Source: an uncultured Eubacteriales bacterium
GTDB taxonomy: Bacteria > Bacillota > Clostridia > Christensenellales > Aristaeellaceae
Direction of reading: 5' to 3'
Length of the DNA stretch: 64,000 nt
Assembly: GCA_902793325.1 (NCBI GenBank)
Contig: CADBCY010000025.1
Location: forward strand, 1 to 64,000
Under the pieces are notes generated by a model. The model did no database searches. It was not told the DNA's origin and saw only the letters and a program-made list of their open reading frames with translations. A program made the position numbers and the translations under genes. Position 1 is the first letter of the stretch, and the number at the start of each line of letters is the position of its first letter. Positions 44,130-52,780 of this stretch are shown piece by piece.

Positions 44130-44894
44130 TTGGGCAAGATCATTGCGGTAACGAATCAGAAGGGCGGCGTGGGCAAGACCACCACCGCCGTGAACCTCGC
44201 CGCCTGCGTGGCGGAGCTGGGCAAGCGCGTGCTGCTGGTGGACATCGACCCCCAGGGCAACGCCACCAGCGGCCTGGGCAAGGCCGAGGAGGGGGAGAAC
44301 AGCGTCTACGACGTGCTCATCAACGGCGCGCCCGCGGCGGACACCGTGCTGGAAACCGGCTTCGGGGCGCTGAGCCTCATCCCCAGCGGCATCGAGCTGG
44401 CCGGCGCGGAGATCGAGCTGGTGGGCGTGGAGAACCGCGAGGGCCTTTTGAAGGCGGCGCTGGCGCCGCTGAAGGACGCCTACGACTTCGTGTTCATCGA
44501 CTGCCCGCCCTCGCTGAGCCTGCTGACGCTGAACGCGCTCACCGCGGCCGACAGCGTGCTCATCCCCATACAGTGCGAGTACTACGCGCTGGAGGGCGTG
44601 GGGCAGCTCGTGAACACCATCAAGCTGATGCGCCGGAAGCTGAACCCGGAGCTGAAGGTGGAGGGCATCCTGCTGACGATGTACGACGCCCGCACGAACC
44701 TGTGCGCGCAGGTGGTGCAGGAGGTGCGCAACCACTTCCGCGACGAGGCGTTTTCCACCATGATTCCCCGCAACGTGCGCCTGAGCGAGGCCCCCAGCTA
44801 CGGCCTGCCCATCCACCTGTACGACAGCCGCTGCAGCGGCGCGAAGGCGTACCAGGAGCTGGCGAAGGAGCTAATGGAGAGAAACGAGGTGTAA
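44130..44894 (+). CDS. parA: chromosome partitioning ATPase ParA/Soj
   Basis: 254 aa from TTG 44130, chosen because the family begins (M)GKIIAVTNQKGGVGKTT. An in-frame ATG at 44073 would add 19 residues and lie at the transcription start. Deviant Walker A KGGVGKTT, Walker B DFVFIDCPPSL and a C-terminal RNVRLSEAPSYGLPIHLYD are clear. Works with ParB on origin segregation and replication control. Followed after 3 nt by parB. Confidence 0.96.
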   Translation: MGKIIAVTNQKGGVGKTTTAVNLAACVAELGKRVLLVDIDPQGNATSGLGKAEEGENSVYDVLINGAPAADTVLETGFGALSLIPSGIELAGAEIELVGVENREGLLKAALAPLKDAYDFVFIDCPPSLSLLTLNALTAADSVLIPIQCEYYALEGVGQLVNTIKLMRRKLNPELKVEGILLTMYDARTNLCAQVVQEVRNHFRDEAFSTMIPRNVRLSEAPSYGLPIHLYDSRCSGAKAYQELAKELMERNEV

Positions 44895-44897
44895 GCC

Positions 44898-45779
44898 ATG
44901 GCGAAGAAGGTACAGCGCGGCCTGGGCAAGGGCCTGGGCGCCCTGCTGGGCGAGGACGTGGTGGCCGAACAGCCCCGGCCGAAGCCCGAACAGCCGGTGG
45001 ACGCGGTGCGCATGCTGCCCATCCGACTGATCGACCCCAACCGCGATCAGCCGCGCCGCAGCTTCGACGAGGCGGCGCTGGCGGAGTTGGCGGCGTCCAT
45101 CAAGGCGGTGGGCGTGCTGCAGCCCATCATCGTTTCGCCCAACGGCGACCGGTACGTCATCATCGCCGGCGAGCGGCGCTACCGGGCGTCGCGCATCGCG
45201 GAGCTGACGGAGATCCCCGCCATCGTGCGCGACTGGGACGACCAGAAGAAGCTGGAGGCGGCGCTGATCGAAAACCTGCAGCGCGACGATTTGAACCCGG
45301 TGGAGGAGGCCATGGGCGTGCGCCGGCTGATGGACGAGGCCGGGCTGACCCAGGTCATGGTGTCCGAGCGGCTGGGCAAGAGCCGCCCGGCAGTGGCGAA
45401 CCTGCTGCGGCTCTTGAACCTGCCGGAGAGCGTCAAGCAGATGCTGGTCGAGGGCAAGCTGTCCGCGGGCCACGCGCGCGCGCTGGTCACGGTCGATCCC
45501 CGGCGGCAGGTGCAGTTGGCGAACCTCACCGTGCAGCAGGGCTGGTCCGTGCGCCAGTTGGAGCGCATCTGCGCGCAGCCGGTGAAGGAGGACGTGAAAA
45601 AGCCCCGCGTGCCCCGGGACGCCCAGATCGGCGAGCTGGAGGGCATGGCGCGGGAGCTGTTCGGCACGCGCGTGCGGCTGGACGGCGACGCCAACAGCGG
45701 GCGCATCACGCTGTTCTACTACAATCAGGACGACCTCCAGCGCATCTGGGACGTGCTGGAGATGGCCAGGAACCAGTAG
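44898..45779 (+). CDS. parB: chromosome partitioning protein ParB/Spo0J
   Basis: 293 aa. It starts KKVQRGLGKGLGALLGE and has the CTPase/clamp motif IIAGERRYRASR with ENLQRDDLNPVEEA. A central helix-turn-helix includes TQVMVSERLGKSRPAVANLLRLL, and a short C-terminal dimerization domain follows. Binds parS sites; none was spotted in this window. Presence of parAB points to proximity to the chromosome origin, typical in Firmicutes, but gidB/noc neighbours are not here. Confidence 0.96.
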   Translation: MAKKVQRGLGKGLGALLGEDVVAEQPRPKPEQPVDAVRMLPIRLIDPNRDQPRRSFDEAALAELAASIKAVGVLQPIIVSPNGDRYVIIAGERRYRASRIAELTEIPAIVRDWDDQKKLEAALIENLQRDDLNPVEEAMGVRRLMDEAGLTQVMVSERLGKSRPAVANLLRLLNLPESVKQMLVEGKLSAGHARALVTVDPRRQVQLANLTVQQGWSVRQLERICAQPVKEDVKKPRVPRDAQIGELEGMARELFGTRVRLDGDANSGRITLFYYNQDDLQRIWDVLEMARNQ

Positions 45780-45791
45780 GAGCGGTGCCGC

Positions 45792-46247
45792 ATGTATACG
45801 GAACAGGATTTCATCGACATCCGGCGAAAGCTGCGCAGGCACCGCGTCGCGCTGGCGATCATGCTGGCCGCGCTGCTGGCGGCCTACGTGTTCGCGCTGG
45901 CGTGCGGCGTCAAGGGGCTGGCCTACGCGGCGGCGGTGCTGTTCGGCGCATCAGCGACCTTCGGCGTCCTCTGGAGCCTGCTGCCCTGCAAGCGCTACCT
46001 GCGCTTCCTCAACGACATGCGCCAGGGCAGCAGCCACGAGTTCGTGGGCACGCTGTCCGACGTATCGTCGCAGGCGGAGCCGCAGGACGGCGCGCGGGTG
46101 CTGCCGGTGCACCTGGTGCTGGACGAGCCGAAGGACGAACGCACCTTCTACCTGAACGTCTCCAAGGCCGAGGGCTTCCCGGCGCCGGGGACGCACGTCC
46201 GCCTGCGCTGCTTCGGGCGGCACATCATGGAGGCAGAGGTCCTGTAA
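45792..46247 (+). CDS. hypothetical membrane protein
   Basis: 151 aa. Two adjacent hydrophobic segments (residues about 20-42 and 45-65, ALAIMLAALLAAYVFALAC and AYAAAVLFGASATFGVLW) are followed by a soluble domain with beta-strand character. No family recognised. It starts 12 nt after parB, so it is likely in the same transcript; function unknown. Confidence 0.75.
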   Translation: MYTEQDFIDIRRKLRRHRVALAIMLAALLAAYVFALACGVKGLAYAAAVLFGASATFGVLWSLLPCKRYLRFLNDMRQGSSHEFVGTLSDVSSQAEPQDGARVLPVHLVLDEPKDERTFYLNVSKAEGFPAPGTHVRLRCFGRHIMEAEVL

Positions 46248-46252
46248 ACACG

Positions 46253-46280
46253 TACTCCCGCGATGCGTCGCGGGAGTTTG
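46253..46280 (+). terminator. hairpin between membrane protein and ydcF-like gene
   Basis: ACTCCCGCGA and TCGCGGGAGT form a 10-bp stem with TGCG loop, followed by TTTG only. Weak terminator or mRNA processing structure. Confidence 0.5.
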
Positions 46281-46298
46281 ACTGTCGAGCGGAGGCGT

Positions 46299-46901
46299 AT
46301 GGGAAGAAAGATGATTGCGGCGCTGTGGATACTGGTCGGCCTGGGCGCGCTGGCGTTTGCGTCGGTGCTGACGGCGGTGTGCCTGAGCGCCCGGGGCCCC
46401 TGGACGGCGGGCCAGGCCGACTGCATCGTGGTGCTGGGCTGCCACGTGTGGATGGACGGCCGCATGTCGAACGCGCTGCTGCACCGCTGCGAGGCGGCGC
46501 TGGCGGCGTGGGAGAGCGGCCTGGCCCCGACGATCGCCGTCTGCGGCGGGCAGGGACGCAACGAACCCGCGCCCGAGGCCGACGTGATGCGCGACTGGCT
46601 GCTGGCCCGCGGCGTGCCGGAGGCGGCCATACTGGCGGACCGGGACAGCGTCAACACCCGCGCCAACATGGCGCACGCCCGCGCGCTGATGGAGGCCCGC
46701 GGCCTGCGTACCGCCGCCGTCTGCACCAGCGACTACCACATGCGCCGCGCGCTGTGGATCGCCCGGGACGCGGGGCTTCCCGTCACCGGCGGCGTGCCGT
46801 CGCCCTCGCCCGAGGACGCGATGAGCTGGGTGGCCAGTCGCATCCGCGAGACCTGTAGCTGGACGCTGTACGCGCTGCGCAGGTTGCTGCGCATGAATTA
46901 A
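46299..46901 (+). CDS. YdcF-like DUF218 membrane-anchored protein
   Basis: 200 aa from ATG 46299 (GGAGG is only 3 nt upstream; ATG 46311 is an alternative). An N-terminal membrane helix (MIAALWILVGLGALAFASVL) is followed by the DUF218 fold: DCIVVLGCHVW, ALAAWESGLAPTIAVCGGQG, ADVMRDWLLARGVP, DRDSVNTRANM and TSDYHMRRALWIAR. The family includes SanA/YdcF proteins linked to envelope functions; activity unknown. Confidence 0.88.
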   Translation: MGRKMIAALWILVGLGALAFASVLTAVCLSARGPWTAGQADCIVVLGCHVWMDGRMSNALLHRCEAALAAWESGLAPTIAVCGGQGRNEPAPEADVMRDWLLARGVPEAAILADRDSVNTRANMAHARALMEARGLRTAAVCTSDYHMRRALWIARDAGLPVTGGVPSPSPEDAMSWVASRIRETCSWTLYALRRLLRMN

Positions 46902-46948
46902 CACGCCGCGCTTGACAGCGCAGGCGCAGTCGCATACAATGGATCTGA

Positions 46949-47032
46949 CCGCTGGGGGCGCCGAAAGGCTGAGATGGACGGATGTCCGGTCCCTTGGAAC
47001 CTGAAGTGGATAATCCCACCGTAGGGAAGCGG
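46949..47032 (+). promoter_or_regulatory. TPP riboswitch (THI element)
   Basis: The conserved thiamine-pyrophosphate aptamer is clear: GGGGGCGCC, then GGCTGAGA, CCCTTGGAACCTGA, GGATAATCCCACCGTAGGGAAGC. Closing stem P1 pairs CCGCT (46949-46953) with AGCGG (47028-47032). It precedes the ThiT gene and is followed by a terminator hairpin. Confidence 0.96.
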
Positions 47033-47035
47033 AAG

Positions 47036-47094
47036 GCCGCACGTCCTGCGGCATCCGTTTCCCGCGTGCGAGATTTCGCATGCGGGTTTCTTTT
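47036..47094 (+). terminator. riboswitch expression platform with intrinsic terminator
   Basis: GCCGCA/TGCGGC (47036-47052) forms a first stem. CCCGCGTGCGA/TTCGCATGCGGG (47061-47086) then forms a terminator followed by TTTCTTTT. TPP binding would favour termination and shut off thiT. Confidence 0.85.
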
Positions 47095-47211
47095 GGGATT
47101 GTACGCAATCGGGCAGCCGGCCGCAGGCGGTTGGCCGGTCCGGCGGAGGTCGCCGGAAATTGTTTGCGGAAAGGGGCGCGTCGCCCCGGATATGCAAAGG
47201 AGGAAACGTCG

Positions 47212-48066
47212 ATGAAGAAATGGATGGCCCTGTTGATCGCGCTGCTGCTGGCGGCGCTGTTGGTCGCGCCGGCGCTGGCGGAGGACGCCGCGCCCGCGGA
47301 GACGCAGGCGGAGGATGTCGCCGCGGAGGCGCCGGAAGGCGTCGAAACGGCCGCGGAAGGCGCGGCAGAAGGCGTCGAGGAGGCGTCGGAGGACGCCGTG
47401 GAGGAGGCCGAAAAGCCCGCCGTGTCGCCCGTCATCGAAAAGCTGACGGAGCTGCCCTGGTACACCTGGGTGCTGCTGGCGCTGCTGGTGGTCACGGGCG
47501 TGCTGCTGGCGCTGGGCACGGTGCGCACCAAGTGGAACAGCCACCGCATCGCCATGGGCGCCATGTGCATCGCCATCGCCTTTGTGCTGAGCTGCATCCG
47601 CCTGTACCGCATGCCCCAGGGCGGTTCCATCACCCCGGCGAGCATGCTGCCGCTGATCCTGTTCATGGTGGCCTGCGGGCCGCTGCAGGGCTTCGCGGTG
47701 GGCTGCGCGTTCGGCCTGTTGAAGCTGATCGCCGACCCCTATATCATCCATCCCGTGCAGATGCTGCTGGATTATCCCCTGTCCTATGCCGCACTGATCC
47801 TGGGCTGCCTGGCCGTGGCGCTGCCCGTTCAGCGGCGCTGGCAGTTGCCCCTGGCCGTGCTGCTGGGCGGCTTGGGCCGCTACATCATGGCGGTGCTGTC
47901 CGGTTCCATCTTCTTTGCCGAGTACGCCGGCGAGCAGAACGCCTGGATCTACTCCATGGTCTACAACATCAGCTACATCGGCGTGGACATGGTGGTCTGC
48001 ATGGCGATCGCCTGCATTCCCGGCATGACCCGCCTCGTGGATACGATCCGCGGGAAGAAGGCGTAG
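47212..48066 (+). CDS. thiT: energy-coupled thiamine transporter ThiT with N-terminal signal/acidic extension
   Basis: 284 aa from ATG 47212 with SD AAAGGAGG. The C-terminal 175 residues are a ThiT S-component (five to six membrane segments, with GGSITPASMLPLILFMVACGP, GLLKLIADP, LLDYPLSYAALIL and GRYIMAVLSGSIFFAEYA), which binds thiamine outside and works with the ECF module. Ahead of it come a signal-peptide-like segment (MKKWMALLIALLLAALLVAPALA), an Ala/Glu-rich acidic linker of about 60 residues and an extra membrane helix. That extension is unusual for ThiT. Controlled by the TPP riboswitch upstream. Confidence 0.93.
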   Translation: MKKWMALLIALLLAALLVAPALAEDAAPAETQAEDVAAEAPEGVETAAEGAAEGVEEASEDAVEEAEKPAVSPVIEKLTELPWYTWVLLALLVVTGVLLALGTVRTKWNSHRIAMGAMCIAIAFVLSCIRLYRMPQGGSITPASMLPLILFMVACGPLQGFAVGCAFGLLKLIADPYIIHPVQMLLDYPLSYAALILGCLAVALPVQRRWQLPLAVLLGGLGRYIMAVLSGSIFFAEYAGEQNAWIYSMVYNISYIGVDMVVCMAIACIPGMTRLVDTIRGKKA

Positions 48067-48103
48067 ACCCGCGCACTGTAGCATGTCGACTTCGTCGCTC
48101 TGC

Positions 48104-48133
48104 GGGGACGGCCAATGGCCGTCCCCGTTTTTT
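48104..48133 (+). terminator. terminator of thiT
   Basis: GGGGACGGCC and GGCCGTCCCC form a 10-bp stem with AAT loop, followed by GTTTTTT. Confidence 0.9.
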
Positions 48134-48208
48134 GTCGGCCGGCGGCGGAGCAACCCTTCTTTTTGTGTTAAGAATATAAATTAATCTTAAAATACGCTGC
48201 GATCTCTA

Positions 48209-48279
48209 TTGCATTCTGTTATGAGATATGATACGATAGAAGCAGGGATAAAGAGAGATTATGCATTCCTATATGCATA
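48209..48279 (+). promoter_or_regulatory. promoter and palindrome before the LysR gene
   Basis: TTGCAT (48209-48214), 17-nt spacer and TACGAT (48232-48237), then a TATGCAT...ATGCATA inverted repeat (48260-48279) between start site and gene, a plausible autoregulatory site. Confidence 0.55.
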
Positions 48280-48307
48280 TCATATATTCTTATAGGAGGA
48301 GGGCGCT

Positions 48308-49216
48308 ATGATCGACGTTAAGCTGTTGACCCTTCTGAAGGTGAAGGAAACGGGCAACTATACGCGCGCGGCAGAGCAGCTGGCGTTGACCCAGCCCGCC
48401 GTGAGCCAGCACATCAAGCAGTTGGAGAAAGACCTCGGCATCACGCTGTTCGTGCGCAACGGCGGCAAGATCAAGCCCACGCCCGAGGGCAAGCTGGTGA
48501 TCCAGTACGCCGAGCGGGTGGTTTCGCTGTACGAGCACCTCCAGCAGCAGCTCAAGGACCAGAAGCGGAGCATCAGCCGCCTGCGGGTGGGCATCACCCA
48601 CACCTCGGAGAGCAACATCGTCACCGAGGTGCTGGCGAAGTACGCCGAGCAGAACGACAACGCGCGCATCACCATCCGGACCGACACCATCGGCAGCCTG
48701 CACGCGCTGCTGAAATCCTACAAGATCGACATCGCCATCGTGGAGGGCAGCGTGCAGGATTCCAGCATCAGCTCCATCATGCTGGACACGGATTTCCTGG
48801 TCTGCGCCGTCAGCAACGAGAACGCGCTGGCGAAGAAGAGCATCGTCACGCTGGACGAGCTGAAGCGGGAGCGGCTCATACTGCGCCTGCCCAGCTCCAA
48901 CACCCGCAACCTGTTCGTGGCGCACCTGGAGAGCCGCGGCATCTCCCTGGACGAATTCAACGTGACCCTGGAGGTGGACAACATCGCCACCATCAAGGAC
49001 CTGATCCGCCGCAACTACGGCGTGTCGATCCTGCCCCGCAGCGCCTGCATGGACGAATTGAAGAAGGGCAAGATGACGGTGCTGCCCATCGAGAACCTGA
49101 GCATGATCCGCGAGATGAATATACTGTACCACCGAAGCTTCAACCACCCGGAGATCCTGCAGGACATCGTGAAGATCTACAGCGACTCCGTGCGCATTTA
49201 CAAGAAAGACGCCTGA
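48308..49216 (+). CDS. LysR-family transcriptional regulator
   Basis: 302 aa. The N-terminal winged helix-turn-helix is typical (LLTLLKVKETGNYTRAAEQLALTQPAVSQHIKQLEKDLG then LFVR). The C-terminal periplasmic-binding-protein-like domain starts about residue 90 (RLRVGITHTSESNIV). SD GGAGGAG. It is followed by surE after 21 nt, and the target genes are not evident; the divergent orientation typical of LysR control is absent. Confidence 0.92.
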   Translation: MIDVKLLTLLKVKETGNYTRAAEQLALTQPAVSQHIKQLEKDLGITLFVRNGGKIKPTPEGKLVIQYAERVVSLYEHLQQQLKDQKRSISRLRVGITHTSESNIVTEVLAKYAEQNDNARITIRTDTIGSLHALLKSYKIDIAIVEGSVQDSSISSIMLDTDFLVCAVSNENALAKKSIVTLDELKRERLILRLPSSNTRNLFVAHLESRGISLDEFNVTLEVDNIATIKDLIRRNYGVSILPRSACMDELKKGKMTVLPIENLSMIREMNILYHRSFNHPEILQDIVKIYSDSVRIYKKDA

Positions 49217-49237
49217 GCGCGGAGAGGAGACGACCCC

Positions 49238-49996
49238 TTGCATATCCTGCTGACGAACGACGACGGTATCTTTTCCCCCGGCATTCGCGTGCTGGCGGAG
49301 GTGCTGGCCGAGGGCGGGCACCGGGTGTCGGTGTGCGCGCCCGACCGCGAGCGCTCCGCCGCCAGCCACAGCGTGACCCTGGGATCCACCCTGCGCGCCC
49401 GCCCCGAGGCCGTGCCCGGCGCGGTCCGGGCCTGGGCCGTGGACGGCACGCCCGCGGACTGCGCGAGCCTGGGCCTGTTCCTCGCGGGCCGCGAGGAGCC
49501 CGTGGACATGGCCGTCGCGGGCATCAATCGCGGCATGAACCTGGGCGGGGCGTGCATCTACTCCGGCACGGTCGGCGCGGCGATGGAGGCGTCCATGTGC
49601 GGCACGCAGGCGCTGGCGGTGTCGCTGTGCGTCGATCCGAAGCGCGGCGACGCGGAGGATTACCGCCCGGCGGCGCGGCTGGCGCTGCGCGTAGCCGAAT
49701 GGATGCCGGGGCACCCGCTGCCGCTGGGCGCGCTGTACAGCCTGAACGTGCCGCCGCGCCCCTACGAGCAGTTGCGCGGCCTCGTGGCGGCGACGCTGGC
49801 GCCGGTGTTCCTGGACGAGCCGTACTACGAGCCCGCGGACGGCGGAGGCTGGCGCTATCGCGGCCGGCCCCGGCCCTTCGGGGACCCCCATTACGACCTG
49901 ACGCGAATCGACCAGGGCTTCGCCACGCTGACGAAGCTGACCTGGGACTTCCGCCTGAACGCGGACGACGCGGAGATGAATGAGATCGGCCTGTGA
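49238..49996 (+). CDS. surE: 5'/3'-nucleotidase SurE
   Basis: 252 aa from TTG 49238 with SD GGAGAGGAG. Metal-binding N-terminus MHILLTNDDGIFSPGI, APDRERSAASHSVTL, and INRGMNLGGACIYSGTVGAA are hallmarks. Dephosphorylates nucleoside monophosphates in the cytoplasm. Overlaps the upstream open part of the CYTH frame, whose real start is further on. Confidence 0.95.
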   Translation: MHILLTNDDGIFSPGIRVLAEVLAEGGHRVSVCAPDRERSAASHSVTLGSTLRARPEAVPGAVRAWAVDGTPADCASLGLFLAGREEPVDMAVAGINRGMNLGGACIYSGTVGAAMEASMCGTQALAVSLCVDPKRGDAEDYRPAARLALRVAEWMPGHPLPLGALYSLNVPPRPYEQLRGLVAATLAPVFLDEPYYEPADGGGWRYRGRPRPFGDPHYDLTRIDQGFATLTKLTWDFRLNADDAEMNEIGL

Positions 49997-50022
49997 CGCC
50001 GACCCTGCGGAGGAACGCGACC

Positions 50023-50535
50023 ATGAGCACAGGAAAGCACTATGAAATCGAGCGCAAGTACCTGATCCGCTATCCGGACCTGAAGGTGCTGGAGGCCCAG
50101 CCGGGGCTGGAGAAGTGGGAGATCGTGCAGCTCTACCTGACCCACGGGGAGGGGGAGACGCGGCGCATCCGCCAGGTGGTGTCGGACGGCGTCATCCGCT
50201 ACTTCCGCACCTTCAAGAAGCGCGTGACCTCGCTGAGCGCGGAGGAGGACGAGCGGGAGATCGACCCGGTGTCCTACTTCGAATACGCCAAGCAGCAGCA
50301 GCCCGGCACGCGCCCGGTGGTCAAGACGCGCTACCGCATCCCCTACGGCGGGCATATGCTGGAGTTCGACATCTACCCCTTCTGGGACGACCGCGCGATC
50401 CTGGAGATCGAGCTGCAGAGCGAGGCGGAGGGCGCGCAGATTCCCGACTACGCCCAGATCATCCGCGATGTCAGCAGCGACTTTGCCTACAAGAACAGCC
50501 AGTTGGCCGTGGAGGTGCCGATGGAGCGGATCTGA
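50023..50535 (+). CDS. CYTH-domain protein (triphosphate hydrolase/cyclase-like)
   Basis: 170 aa from ATG 50023 with SD GGAGGA; the open frame to 49993 has no SD. The EIERKYLI motif (ExExK) opens it and metal or phosphate residues recur (RRIRQ, KTRYRI, EFDIYPFWDDRAILEIEL). The family includes thiamine triphosphatases and inorganic triphosphatases. Co-transcribed with surE, suggesting nucleotide or phosphate housekeeping. Confidence 0.87.
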   Translation: MSTGKHYEIERKYLIRYPDLKVLEAQPGLEKWEIVQLYLTHGEGETRRIRQVVSDGVIRYFRTFKKRVTSLSAEEDEREIDPVSYFEYAKQQQPGTRPVVKTRYRIPYGGHMLEFDIYPFWDDRAILEIELQSEAEGAQIPDYAQIIRDVSSDFAYKNSQLAVEVPMERI

Positions 50536-50577
50536 AACGGCGGTGCCGCCACGCGGGGCGATGCCCGCATCGCCCAA

Positions 50578-50628
50578 AACAGGGGCTGCCTGCACGACGC
50601 GACGAACGTCGTGCAGGCAGCCCCTGTT
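50578..50628. terminator. long bidirectional terminator between convergent genes
   Basis: A 21-bp perfect stem (50578-50598 with 50608-50628, arms beginning AACAGGGGCTGCC) separates the rightward CYTH gene from the leftward TRAP permease. Tails are short in both directions, but its length and position fit shared termination. Confidence 0.8.
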
Positions 50629-50639
50629 CTGCGCTCCGA

Positions 50640-52646
50640 TCAGGCCGCCTTGCGCTTGCGGAGGTACTGCACCAGCACGCCCAGGGCGATCAGCGCCAGG
50701 CCGATGAAGTCGGTCAGCGTGCCCGGGACGATCAGCGCCAGGCCGCCGGCGATCATCAGCGCGCGCTCGAGCAGGTTCATGTTCAGCATGAAGTAGCCGG
50801 ACAGGCCCGCGGCGACGCCGATCATGCCCAGCGTGGCGGTGAGGGTGATCAGGATGACCTCGTACCACACGGTGTCGATGAACAGCAGCGCCGGGCTGGC
50901 GGCGAACACGAACGGTATGATGAACGCGCCGATGGCCAGCCGCGTGGCCGTGACGCCCGTGGCCATGGGCTTGCCCTTGGCGATGGCCGCGCCGGCGTAG
51001 GCCGCCAGCGCCACGGGGGGCGTGATGTCCGCCACGATGCCGTAGTAGAACACGAAGAAGTGCGCCGCGATGGCCGGCACACCCATCTGGATCAGGATTG
51101 GCGCGCAGGTGGAGGCCATGATGCAGTAGGTGGCCGTGGTGGGCACGCCCATGCCCAGCACGATGCAGCACAGCATCGTCAGGAACAGGCCCAGCAGCAT
51201 GCTGTTGCCGGACACGCCCACGATGGCGCTGATGAGGCGGTTGGCCAGGCCCGTCACGGTGATGCAGCCGCAGATGACGCCCGCGATGCCGCAGGCCACG
51301 GCCACGGTCACGCAGGAGCGCCCGCCGGCCTCCAGGGCGTCGAAGATGGTCCTGGCGGTGAAGCGGTGCACGATCTCGCCCGCGGCGCCGCTGTTGGCGG
51401 CGGCGCGCTTGTAGTAGCCGGTGAAGTTGTTCAGGAAACCCACGGCGATGGCCACCACGATGGCCACGGCGGCGGAGAACTGCATCGTGCGGGTGTTGGA
51501 GCAGACCAGCCAGATCAGCACGATCAGCGGCAGCAGCAGGTAGGTATCCTTCAGCAGCGACTTGAAGCGCGGCAGCATGGCGGGGTCGATGCCCTTCAGG
51601 CCCAGCTTCTTGGCCTCCAGGTGCACGGCGATGAAGATGCCCAGGAAGTAGAGTATGGCGGGCACGATGGCGCGCACGATGATGTTGGAGTACGGCACGC
51701 CCAGGTAGTCGGCCATCAGGAAGGCCGCCGCGCCCATGATGGGGGGCATGATCTGCCCGCCGGTGGACGCCGCCGCCTCCACCGCGCCCGCGAACTCGGA
51801 GCGGTAGCCGGTCTTTTTCATCATGGGGATGGTGACCGAGCCGGTGGTTACGGTGTTGCCCACGGAGGAGCCGGACACCATGCCGCACAGCGCGGACGAT
51901 ATGACCGCCACCTTCGCGGGGCCGCCGGCGAAGCGGCCGGTCAGGCTGTTGGCCAGGTTGATGAAGAAGCTGGACACGCCCGTCTTTTCCAGGAACGCGC
52001 CGAAAATGATGAACACCACGATGTACTTCGAGCACACGCTCACCGGCGTGCCCAGGATGCCGTTGTCGCCGTAGAACATCTCATAGGCGGTGCGGGAGAG
52101 CGTCTTGCCGTTGAAGAAGGTGTAGGCGATGAAGAAGATCGCCACGCACAGGATCGGCAGGCCCACGCTGCGGCGGCACAGCTCCGCCAGCACCAGTATG
52201 CCCACCACGGCCACCGTGGTGTAGAGCGGGTTGGTCAGAAGCTCCTTCAGACGCATGTTCAGGATCGCCTTTGCGTTGAAGGTGTAGAAGAAGAAGGCCG
52301 CCGAGCCGAGCAGCATGATGACGATGTCGTACCAGGGCAGGCTGTTCACCTTCACGTGGCCCTTCTTGGCGGGGTAGGTGAGGAAGCCCATCAGGATCAC
52401 CAGCCCCATGAAGCTGGTCATGCGCACCTGCTCCAGGAAGTTGGCGAACAGCGTGACGTAGATGCAGAACAGCGAGAAGGCCGCCAGGATGCAGCTGACC
52501 ACCAGCTTGGGCTTGCCCTCCCACACGCGCGTGTTCGACTCGCGGTCGAACTTGCGCATGACGGCCTCGACGTCCGCGGCGCTGCCGGTGGAGGCGTCAA
52601 AGACCTCGGCTTCCAGCTTCGGGTCGTTGGGTTTGTTCTGTGACAT
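50640..52646 (-). CDS. TRAP transporter fused permease (4TM/12TM, TAXI type)
   Basis: 668 aa from ATG 52646 with SD GAGGAG. Many hydrophobic segments run from residue 55 to the end. The TRAP large-subunit repeats are visible (SSALCGMVSGSSVGNTVTTGSVTIPMMKKTGY, EAAASTGGQIMPPIMGAAAFLMADYLGVPY). The small DctQ-like subunit is fused at the N-terminus, the layout of TAXI-type permeases. Uses a sodium or proton gradient to import a substrate delivered by the TAXI binding protein encoded just upstream. Substrate unknown. Confidence 0.95.
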   Translation of the reverse strand: MSQNKPNDPKLEAEVFDASTGSAADVEAVMRKFDRESNTRVWEGKPKLVVSCILAAFSLFCIYVTLFANFLEQVRMTSFMGLVILMGFLTYPAKKGHVKVNSLPWYDIVIMLLGSAAFFFYTFNAKAILNMRLKELLTNPLYTTVAVVGILVLAELCRRSVGLPILCVAIFFIAYTFFNGKTLSRTAYEMFYGDNGILGTPVSVCSKYIVVFIIFGAFLEKTGVSSFFINLANSLTGRFAGGPAKVAVISSALCGMVSGSSVGNTVTTGSVTIPMMKKTGYRSEFAGAVEAAASTGGQIMPPIMGAAAFLMADYLGVPYSNIIVRAIVPAILYFLGIFIAVHLEAKKLGLKGIDPAMLPRFKSLLKDTYLLLPLIVLIWLVCSNTRTMQFSAAVAIVVAIAVGFLNNFTGYYKRAAANSGAAGEIVHRFTARTIFDALEAGGRSCVTVAVACGIAGVICGCITVTGLANRLISAIVGVSGNSMLLGLFLTMLCCIVLGMGVPTTATYCIMASTCAPILIQMGVPAIAAHFFVFYYGIVADITPPVALAAYAGAAIAKGKPMATGVTATRLAIGAFIIPFVFAASPALLFIDTVWYEVILITLTATLGMIGVAAGLSGYFMLNMNLLERALMIAGGLALIVPGTLTDFIGLALIALGVLVQYLRKRKAA

Positions 52647-52675
52647 GGGGGATGCTCCTCTCAATGATGCTTGTC

Positions 52676-52745
52676 TTAAGAAAGCGCAGAATCGCGCTCA
52701 TCGCTTTCTTAAAACAGGGGCTGCGGTTCAGACTGCCGCAGCCCC
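52676..52745 (-). terminator. tandem hairpins between TAXI receptor and permease
   Basis: On the minus strand GGGGCTGCGG...CCGCAGCCCC (52717-52745) is followed by TGTTTTAA, then by a second stem AAGAAAGCG...CGCTTTCTT (52676-52710). This partial terminator would give more receptor than permease, a common arrangement. Confidence 0.65.
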
Positions 52746-52780
52746 CGAATCAGCGTTGGTTCAGAAGGTGAGGGTTTCGC

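Noticed and set aside
44573-46858. Plus-strand alternative frame of 761 aa across parA, parB and ydcF
   Set aside because: Gly/Ala/Arg-rich out-of-frame translation crossing several real genes.
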